Below are positions 1 to 5,130 of a stretch of 5,130 nucleotides of DNA, in pieces. This DNA is from Thauera sp. GTDB lineage: Bacteria; Pseudomonadota; Gammaproteobacteria; Burkholderiales; Rhodocyclaceae. Below the pieces are notes generated by a model. That model saw only the letters and a list, made by a program, of their open reading frames with translations. It searched no databases and was not told where the DNA came from. Each line of letters opens with the position of its first letter. Positions within the stretch are counted from its first letter, which is position 1. Where the stretch lies: positions 1 through 5,130 of the forward strand of contig JAKLLJ010000250.1 in the NCBI GenBank assembly GCA_023150215.1, written 5' to 3'. The position numbers and the translations under genes were made by a program.

Positions 1-96
1 CAGGTTGAGCAGCTCGCGGTTGATGCCGTGCTGATAGACCGCCAGCGAGACACCGCCGAACAGCACCAGTGCCAGCCGCAGTTCCTTCTCCTTCAT
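1..96 (-). CDS. Patatin-related protein, N-terminal fragment (runs off the left edge)
   Basis: An ATG at 94-96 on the minus strand opens a frame of 32 codons that stays open to position 1. The peptide begins MKEKELRLALVLFGG and continues VSLAVYQHGINRELLNL. This matches what I know of the start of the bacterial patatin-related family (often with a DUF3376 region further on): a short charged lead, the strand ELRLALV, then a Gly-rich oxyanion-hole turn (GGVSLAVYxHG, residues 14-24) and a helix. The catalytic Ser and Asp would lie outside the window, so activity cannot be judged. A purine-rich stretch (GGGGGAA, 101-107) lies 4 nt before the ATG as a modest ribosome site. The gene is divergent from cysK. 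The family call rests on 32 residues only; the reading frame itself is well supported by the conserved-looking peptide. Confidence 0.68.
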   Translation of the reverse strand, partial: MKEKELRLALVLFGGVSLAVYQHGINRELLNL

Positions 97-156
97 CGTC
101 TTCCCCCACCCACCGCGCTGCGCACAGGGTGCCAAAGTTGCATCTGCGCACGCTGC

Positions 157-162
157 CGTCAA
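157..162 (-). promoter_or_regulatory. Weak candidate -35 box for the leftward patatin-related gene
   Basis: On the minus strand positions 162-157 read TTGACG, five of six matches to the sigma-70 -35 consensus. Seventeen bases downstream the hexamer is AACTTT (139-134), a poor -10. It lies about 60 nt before the ATG at 96. Only the -35 half is convincing. Confidence 0.22.
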
Positions 163-228
163 GCCGAGGCGGGCACAATCCGCCCGCCCCCGAAGCAATC
201 CCGCGCGGCCGCGCGCGCCGGGTTTGCC

Positions 229-234
229 TATACT
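229..234 (+). promoter_or_regulatory. Candidate -10 box for cysK
   Basis: TATACT matches the sigma-70 -10 consensus at five of six bases and is the only AT-rich hexamer in a very GC-rich stretch. A start site about 7 nt downstream (near 241) would give a leader of roughly 28 nt containing the ribosome site at 253-258. No good -35 is visible 16-18 nt upstream, where the sequence is a run of CG. A TG pair two bases before the hexamer is close to, but not exactly, an extended -10. An activator-dependent promoter would fit the poor -35, but no activator site is identified. Confidence 0.42.
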
Positions 235-252
235 TCCTGACCGAACCCATCC

Positions 253-258
253 GAGGAG
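253..258 (+). promoter_or_regulatory. Ribosome binding site that fixes the cysK start
   Basis: GAGGAG sits 10 nt before the ATG at 269. This favours that ATG over the in-frame ATG at 224, which would add 15 residues rich in Arg and Pro with no counterpart in CysK proteins. Confidence 0.75.
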
Positions 259-268
259 ACGAAAACCA

Positions 269-1246
<978 letters not shown>

Positions 1247-1253
1247 CGAGGCC

Positions 1254-1625
1254 ATGACGATCCGCGTGCGCCGCGCGTACGACCCGCCCGCAGCCGAGGA
1301 CGGCTGTCGGGTGCTGGTCGATCGCCTGTGGCCACGCGGACTCGCACGCGAGAACGCGCGGATCGGACACTGGCTGCGCGAGCTTGCACCGTCGAACGAG
1401 CTGCGCAAGTCGTTCGCCCACGACCCCGCACGCTGGGACGAATTCCGCCGACGCTACGCCGACGAGTTGCGTGCGCCCGCCACCGCCACCGCCACGGCGC
1501 TCGCCGAACTGCACGGCCTGCTCGCAGAACACCCCGTCCTCACCCTGCTCCACGCCGCGCGCGACACCACCCACAACAACGCCGAGGCGCTGCGCCAGTG
1601 GCTGGCGTGCGAAGACGTTTCCTGA
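1254..1625 (+). CDS. DUF488 family protein (YeaO-like)
   Basis: A small soluble protein of 123 residues, close to the usual length of E. coli YeaO. Recognisable family blocks in order: VRRAYDPP near the start, RVLVDRLWPRGL (19-30), PSNELRKSFAHD (46-57), a short Ala/Thr-rich linker (75-83), and VLTLLHAARDTTHNNA (95-110), which corresponds to the LLYSAKNTTQNHA-type block of YeaO. No signal peptide or membrane segment is visible. The biochemical role of the family is not established; a nucleic-acid or stress link is sometimes guessed, and nothing here decides it. The ATG lies 7 nt after the cysK stop. Its only purine run (GAGG, 1248-1251) is just 2 nt from the ATG, too close to work well, so translational coupling to cysK is likely. 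The pairing with cysK says little about function by itself. Confidence 0.88.
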   Translation: MTIRVRRAYDPPAAEDGCRVLVDRLWPRGLARENARIGHWLRELAPSNELRKSFAHDPARWDEFRRRYADELRAPATATATALAELHGLLAEHPVLTLLHAARDTTHNNAEALRQWLACEDVS

Positions 1626-1654
1626 CCCGGCGGCGGCCCGACGCGCCCGAAGCC

Positions 1655-1686
1655 CGCGCGCTCGCATCGTGCAACAGGTGCGCGCG
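1655..1686 (+). terminator. Possible hairpin after the cysK-DUF488 unit
   Basis: CGCGCGC (1655-1661) can pair with GCGCGCG (1680-1686) around an 18-nt loop that itself holds a small GCA/TGC stem. It lies 30 nt after the DUF488 stop. No T-run follows, so it is not a classical intrinsic terminator. GC-only stems of this size arise easily in such DNA. Confidence 0.25.
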
Positions 1687-1705
1687 ACTGTAATCCGGAC
1701 AGCGT

Positions 1706-1711
1706 GATAAT
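1706..1711 (+). promoter_or_regulatory. Candidate -10 box for the patatin-like gene
   Basis: GATAAT matches the sigma-70 -10 consensus at five of six bases and stands in a local AT-rich patch. Transcription would start near 1718, inside the palindrome at 1713-1735, leaving a leader of about 90 nt. No good -35 is visible at the right distance (CGCGAC at 1683-1688). Confidence 0.42.
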
Positions 1712-1712
1712 C

Positions 1713-1735
1713 TGGATTGTGCAGTGCACAATCCA
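1713..1735. promoter_or_regulatory. Perfect 23-bp palindrome, candidate operator
   Basis: The arms TGGATTGTGCA (1713-1723) and TGCACAATCCA (1725-1735) are exact reverse complements around a single central G at 1724. This is far longer than chance dyads in the window and lies 73 bp before the patatin-like ATG, just after a good -10 hexamer. A dimeric repressor bound here would cover the predicted start site. As RNA it would form a stable hairpin, but the following bases (AATCACGC) have no U-run on either strand, so terminator function is less likely. The regulator is not identified. The core TGCAGTGCA has the TGC/GCA dyad feel of PhaR-type sites, but that is only a guess. Confidence 0.6.
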
Positions 1736-1794
1736 ATCACGCAGCTGCCGGACAGACGCCAGCGGACTAATGTGCCGTCCGTCCGAACGCGTCC

Positions 1795-1800
1795 GGAGGG
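1795..1800 (+). promoter_or_regulatory. Ribosome binding site that fixes the patatin-like start
   Basis: GGAGGG lies 7 nt before the ATG at 1808, ideal spacing. The in-frame ATG at 1724 would begin inside the palindrome, has no ribosome site, and would add 28 residues with no patatin-like character. Confidence 0.8.
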
Positions 1801-1807
1801 TATTTCG

Positions 1808-2854
1808 ATGTTTCGCTTGCCGTGGTCGACAAAAAATGACGGCGCTGCAGCACTCGCCCTCGCGCTGCAGGGCGGTGGCGCGCACGGCGCCTACACCTGG
1901 GGCGTGCTCGACCGCCTGCTCGAGGCGGGCGTGCCGATCGAAGGCATCAGCGGCACCAGCGCCGGGGCGATGAATGCGGTGGCGCTCGCCCAGGGCTGGA
2001 CCACGGGCGGGGCGGACGGCGCGCGCGCCGCGCTCGACCGTTTCTGGACGGCCGTCGGCGACAGCGTGCCCTTCCACCTCGAGCTGCTGCACAGCCTCAA
2101 TCCCTCGGGTGACGGCAGCCTGCCCGCACCGATGAACATGATGCTCGGGCTCGCCCGCATGTTCTCGCCTTACCAGCTCAACCCCTTCGACCTCAATCCG
2201 CTGCGCGACGTGGTGCGCGCGCAGTTCGACTTCGAGCGCCTGCGCGCCGAGTGCCCGCTCAAGCTGTTCATCGCCGCCACCGCGGTACGCACCGGCAAGG
2301 TCAGGCTGTTCCGCAGCGCCGAGCTCAGCGAAGCGGCCCTGCTCGCCTCGGCCTGCCTGCCCACCTTGCATCACGCGGTGGAAATCGACGGCGAGCACTA
2401 CTGGGATGGCGGCTTCACCGCCAACCCGGCGATCTACCCGCTGCTCTACGAATGCGACACGCCGGACCTGCTGATGGTGCTGCTCAATCCCCTGCAGCAT
2501 CAGCAGGCCCCCCGCAGCGCCGAAGAGATCGCGACACGCAGCATGGAGCTCGGCTTCTCCACCACCTTCCTGCGCGAGATGCGCATGATCGCCCACGCCC
2601 GCCAGTTCATCGCCGAGCGTCCGCGCTGGTCGCCGATCGGCCGCCTCGAGCGCAAGCTGCTGCGCGAGCGCTTCCACCTGATCGATGCCCCCGAGCTGGG
2701 CGACGCCGGCAGTGCCAGCAAGCTCAATGCCACCGCAAGCTCCCTGCTCCAGCTGCGCGAACTCGGCCGCGCACGCGCCGAGACCTGGCTGCAGACGCAC
2801 GCCCACGAGGTCGGCCGGCGCGAAACGATCGATGTCGGCACCCTGTTCCTGTGA
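1808..2854 (+). CDS. Patatin-like phospholipase with DUF3734-type C-terminus
   Basis: A 348-residue Ser-Asp dyad acyl hydrolase of the patatin family (phospholipase A/lipid acyl hydrolase). All catalytic elements are visible: the oxyanion-hole loop GGGAHGA (22-28), the nucleophile elbow GTSAG (49-53, Ser51) and the catalytic Asp in DGG (200-202, Asp200). SACLPTL (181-187) before the DGG is also typical. After NPAIYPLLY and the strand LLMVLLNPL, residues 230-348 form a mostly helical tail (EEIATRSMELGFSTTFLREM and onward) that fits the DUF3734 region often found C-terminal to this subgroup. There is no signal peptide or membrane segment, so a cytoplasmic or peripheral membrane place is likely. 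Related genes sit beside 3-hydroxybutyrate metabolism genes in some bacteria (Legionella patD with bdhA), so a role in storage-lipid or membrane-lipid turnover is possible. The natural substrate is unknown. A palindrome upstream suggests its own control. Confidence 0.93.
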   Translation: MFRLPWSTKNDGAAALALALQGGGAHGAYTWGVLDRLLEAGVPIEGISGTSAGAMNAVALAQGWTTGGADGARAALDRFWTAVGDSVPFHLELLHSLNPSGDGSLPAPMNMMLGLARMFSPYQLNPFDLNPLRDVVRAQFDFERLRAECPLKLFIAATAVRTGKVRLFRSAELSEAALLASACLPTLHHAVEIDGEHYWDGGFTANPAIYPLLYECDTPDLLMVLLNPLQHQQAPRSAEEIATRSMELGFSTTFLREMRMIAHARQFIAERPRWSPIGRLERKLLRERFHLIDAPELGDAGSASKLNATASSLLQLRELGRARAETWLQTHAHEVGRRETIDVGTLFL

Positions 2855-2878
2855 CACCGGCACGCCCGCGCCCTCCCC

Positions 2879-2906
2879 CGCGCAGGTACGAGCGGACGCC
2901 TGCGCG
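2879..2906. terminator. Hairpin in the convergent gap, possible bidirectional terminator
   Basis: CGCGCAGG (2879-2886) and CCTGCGCG (2899-2906) form a perfect 8-bp stem with a 12-nt loop, centred in the 57-bp gap between the two converging stop codons. The position is right for a shared terminator. No T-run follows on either strand, so it would be a weak or non-canonical one. Confidence 0.4.
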
Positions 2907-2911
2907 CCTGG

Positions 2912-4903
2912 CTAAGGCGTCTCCAGCCTGCGCCAGGCCTCGCTTGCGCTGGCGTAGAAGAGCGCGGGGATGCGCCGCTTCTCGAGCTCCTCGCCGAGTT
3001 TCATGCGCAGGAAGCCGTTGGCGGTGTAGCGGGTCACGGTGTGGTAGTGGGCCTCCATCAGCCCTTTCACCATCTCGACGTAGTCGTCCACCAGTTCCGG
3101 CACGATCGAGAAGCGGTCGTAGTTGACCACCGCATCGACCTTGCGCCCGAGCGGAGCGAGCGCGGCCCGCACCGCGTCGCGGATCGCAGCGATGTCCTGC
3201 GGCGTGCGCACCGACAGTCCCTCGAAGTCGACGAAGAACACGTCCTGCTGCGCGTCGTAGGCCAGCCGGCGCTCGAGCGGAAGGTTGAGCAGGTCGTGGC
3301 GCAGCCCCATCGGCGCGTCGGCGAAGATGCGCGCGTCCATCAGCGCAGGTGGGCCCTTCATAACCGGCGCGAAATCCATACGCGCGAGGATGTCACGCTG
3401 CAGGTCGATCCCCGGCGCGATCTCGGCCAGCTCCAGGCCCTCCTCGCACAGCCGGAACACGCAGCGCTCGGTGACGTAGAGCACCTCCTGCTGCCACTTC
3501 ACCGCCTGCGCACCGCTGAACGTGCGGTGCTCGACCTCGCCCACGAACTTCCGCGCCGCGCCCTCGCGGACGATGCGCAGGCGGCCGCCCTCCACAGCCA
3601 CCTCCAACCCATCGGCGCTGAAGGTGCCGACGAAGACCACCTTCTTGGCATTCTGCGAGATGTTGATGAAGCCGCCTGCGCCGGCGAGGTGCGGGCCGAA
3701 CTTCGACACGTTGAGGTTGCCCTCGCGGTCGGCCTGGGCGAGGCCGAGGAAGGCGAGGTCCAGGCCGCCACCGTCGTAGAAGTCGAACTGGCTAGGCTGG
3801 TCGATGATGGCCTGGGTGTTGACCGCTGCGCCGAAGGACAGCCCGCCGGCAGGAATGCCGCCGATCACGCCGGGCTCGGCGGTCAGCGTCAACAGGTCGA
3901 TGAGTTTTTCCTCCGCGGCCACGGTCGCGACCCCCTCCGGCATGCCGATGCCGAGGTTCACCACCGCAGCCGGCTGCAGTTCCATCGCGGCACGGCGGGC
4001 GATGATCTTGCGCTCGCTCATCGGCATCGCACAGATCGCCGACATCGGCACGCGGATCTCGCCGGCGAAAGCCGGGTTGTACTGCTCGCTGTAGGTCTGC
4101 ATGTGATGCTCGGGCCGATCGGCCACCACCACGCAGTCGACCAGCACGCCCGGCACCTGCACCTGGCGCGGGTTGAGCGAGCCGCGCTCGGCGATGCGCT
4201 CGACCTGCACGATGACGATGCCGCCGGAGTTGCGCGCCGCCATCGCGATCGCACGTGCCTCCAGGATCAGCGCCTCCTTCTCCATGGTGACGTTGCCGTC
4301 GGGGTCGGCGGTGGTGCCGCGGATGATGCCGACGTGGATCGGGAAGGCCTTGTAGAACAGGTAGTCCTCGCCGTCGATCGGCAGCAGCCGCACCAGGTCC
4401 GCGGTGGTGCGTGCGTTGAGCCGGCCACCGCCGAAACGCGGATCGACGAAGGTGCCCACGCCGACCCGGGTCAGCGTGCCCGGCTTGCCCGCGGCGATGT
4501 CGCGGAACAGATGCGCGATGACCCCCTGCGGCAGGTTCCAGGCCTCGATGCGGTTATCGACCGCAAGCGCCTGCAGGCGCGGCACCAGGCCCCAGTGGCC
4601 GCCGATCACACGCGCCACCAGACCCTCGTGGCCGAGGTGGTTGAGGCCGCGTGCCTTGCCGTCGCCCTGACCGGCGGCATAGACCAGGGTCAGGTCGCGC
4701 GGGCTGCGGAGGCCGCCCTCGCCCTCCAGGAAGCGCTGCTCGAGCGCGATCGCCACGCTCTCGGCAAAGCCGATACCGACGAAGCCGCCGGTGGCAACCG
4801 TGTCGCCGCTGCGGATCAGCCGCACCGCCTCGCGCGCCGACACGATCTTGCCGGTGTCGGCAGCGCGCAGCGACGCCACCATCGGATGGGTTTTTCTTGC
4901 CAT
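2912..4903 (-). CDS. Fused alpha/beta acyl-CoA:acetate/3-ketoacid CoA-transferase with C-terminal extension
   Basis: A 663-residue family I CoA-transferase that moves CoA between acyl-CoAs and free acids through a glutamyl-CoA thioester. The alpha half covers about 1-285, starting with KIVSAREAVRLIRSGDTV and the Gly loop ATGGFVGIG (37-45). The beta half starts near 295 (MSERKIIARRAAMEL), with NLGIGMPEG (316-324) and the catalytic motif AEPGVIGG (342-349), Glu343 being the likely nucleophile. Both halves in one chain is the YdiF/propionate CoA-transferase arrangement, usually about 520-530 residues. Here another 125 or so residues follow (about 540-663), with alternating strands and helices. 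The substrate acid cannot be read from the sequence; acetate, propionate, acetoacetate and aromatic or branched acids are all possible. No signal peptide. The ATG at 4903 is preferred over one at 4921 because GGGAG lies 7 nt before it. It converges on the patatin-like gene. Confidence 0.92.
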   Translation of the reverse strand: MARKTHPMVASLRAADTGKIVSAREAVRLIRSGDTVATGGFVGIGFAESVAIALEQRFLEGEGGLRSPRDLTLVYAAGQGDGKARGLNHLGHEGLVARVIGGHWGLVPRLQALAVDNRIEAWNLPQGVIAHLFRDIAAGKPGTLTRVGVGTFVDPRFGGGRLNARTTADLVRLLPIDGEDYLFYKAFPIHVGIIRGTTADPDGNVTMEKEALILEARAIAMAARNSGGIVIVQVERIAERGSLNPRQVQVPGVLVDCVVVADRPEHHMQTYSEQYNPAFAGEIRVPMSAICAMPMSERKIIARRAAMELQPAAVVNLGIGMPEGVATVAAEEKLIDLLTLTAEPGVIGGIPAGGLSFGAAVNTQAIIDQPSQFDFYDGGGLDLAFLGLAQADREGNLNVSKFGPHLAGAGGFINISQNAKKVVFVGTFSADGLEVAVEGGRLRIVREGAARKFVGEVEHRTFSGAQAVKWQQEVLYVTERCVFRLCEEGLELAEIAPGIDLQRDILARMDFAPVMKGPPALMDARIFADAPMGLRHDLLNLPLERRLAYDAQQDVFFVDFEGLSVRTPQDIAAIRDAVRAALAPLGRKVDAVVNYDRFSIVPELVDDYVEMVKGLMEAHYHTVTRYTANGFLRMKLGEELEKRRIPALFYASASEAWRRLETP

Positions 4904-4910
4904 GGCGGAT

Positions 4911-4915
4911 CTCCC
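4911..4915 (-). promoter_or_regulatory. Ribosome binding site that fixes the CoA-transferase start
   Basis: On the minus strand GGGAG (4915-4911) lies 7 nt before the ATG at 4903. The alternative in-frame ATG at 4921 overlaps this site and would add six residues, so the shorter protein (MARKTHP start) is the likely one. Confidence 0.75.
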
Positions 4916-5056
4916 TTGCACCGCGCCCGAACGCGCTCGAACCGCGTGCCGAGGGCGATCACTCCCCCTGCGCGACGAACGAAAAGACTACCGCATCCAG
5001 CACGATCAAGCCGCGGAAAGCCGGAAAAGACGAGGACAACCGCGCCGGGCATTCCC
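4916..5056 (-). other. Upstream region of the CoA-transferase gene, no clear promoter
   Basis: This 141-bp stretch between the ribosome site and the tandem repeat holds no gene I can support. On the minus strand there is a TTGATC hexamer, but no -10 box at a proper distance. A sigma-54 type GG/GC pair (CGGCACG followed by TTCG) was tried and its spacing is wrong. A small inverted repeat CCGGG/CCCGG (5045-5049 and 5054-5058) borders the array. Confidence 0.5.
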
Positions 5057-5060
5057 GGTC

Positions 5061-5130
5061 GGGGGTTCGTTGGCCGGGGGTTCGTTGGCCGGGGGTTCGT
5101 TGGCCGGGGGTTCGTTGGCCGGGGGTTCGT
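5061..5130. repeat. 15-bp perfect tandem repeat, cut by the window end
   Basis: The unit GGGGGTTCGTTGGCC occurs four times in full (5061-5075, 5076-5090, 5091-5105, 5106-5120), then as a 10-base partial copy to 5130. All copies are identical. The left edge is degenerate: GGTC at 5057-5060 stands where a further unit would have GGCC. The period is 15 bp (five codons) and none of the six frames contains a stop, so the array could be part of a coding region continuing to the right, but no start or protein-like flank supports that here. It lies about 158 bp upstream of the CoA-transferase ATG. Identity among copies points to recent slippage expansion; the true copy number is unknown. Confidence 0.95.

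Noticed and set aside
202..215. 14-bp perfect palindrome CGCGCGGCCGCGCG just before the cysK -10 box
   Set aside because: It consists of C and G only in a region that is nearly all C and G, where such dyads arise readily; no support for a protein site.
1476..1499. CCACCG micro-repeat inside the DUF488 gene
   Set aside because: It encodes a short Ala/Thr linker in frame and is ordinary for high-GC coding DNA.
1454..2863. Long minus-strand open frame (469 codons) antisense to the patatin-like gene
   Set aside because: It lies opposite a gene with all catalytic motifs, its peptide has no recognisable fold or motif, and long antisense frames are expected in DNA with G/C third positions.
2251..3126. 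Plus-strand open frame of 291 codons across the end of the patatin-like gene
   Set aside because: An Arg/Pro/Ala-rich shadow in another frame; it crosses two genuine stop regions and the convergent gap with no ribosome site.
4945..4975. Possible sigma-54 promoter (CGGCACG then TTCG on the minus strand)
   Set aside because: The GG and GC elements are not separated by the required 10 bases and the -12 element is not matched.
4816..5052. Minus-strand open frame upstream of and overlapping the CoA-transferase start
   Set aside because: The sequence becomes Arg/Ala/Trp-rich where it overlaps the real gene, has no ribosome site, and does not resemble a protein family.

Overview
This window is very GC-rich, densely packed DNA with proteobacterial gene types and Shine-Dalgarno sites. 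The mix of genes and the codon use (strong G/C third position) suggest a betaproteobacterium of the Thauera/Azoarcus type. That placement is an inference from overall character, not from a marker gene.

Layout, left to right. (1) Positions 1-96, minus strand: the first 32 codons of a gene that leaves the window; the N-terminus looks like a patatin-related protein. (2) Positions 97-268: a divergent intergenic region with a plausible -10 box for the next gene. (3) Positions 269-1246 (+): cysK, O-acetylserine sulfhydrylase A, complete. (4) Positions 1254-1625 (+): a DUF488/YeaO-family protein, 7 nt behind cysK and probably co-transcribed. (5) Positions 1626-1807: an intergenic region with a perfect 23-bp palindrome immediately downstream of a good -10 hexamer, the strongest regulatory signal in the window. 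(6) Positions 1808-2854 (+): a complete patatin-like phospholipase with a DUF3734-like C-terminus. (7) Positions 2855-2911: a short convergent gap with a hairpin. (8) Positions 2912-4903 (-): a long fused alpha/beta family I CoA-transferase (acetate/propionate/3-ketoacid type) with about 125 extra C-terminal residues. (9) Positions 4904-5130: its upstream region, ending in a perfect 15-bp tandem repeat that runs off the window.

Functionally, cysK makes cysteine from O-acetylserine and sulfide. The patatin-like acyl hydrolase and the CoA-transferase face each other and could both act in acyl or storage-lipid turnover (membrane lipid or polyhydroxybutyrate-derived acids), but only proximity supports that link. 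I see no mobile element, CRISPR array, tRNA or rRNA, and no clear novel multi-gene system. The items most worth a second look are the palindromic operator candidate, the 15-bp array and the C-terminal extension of the CoA-transferase.
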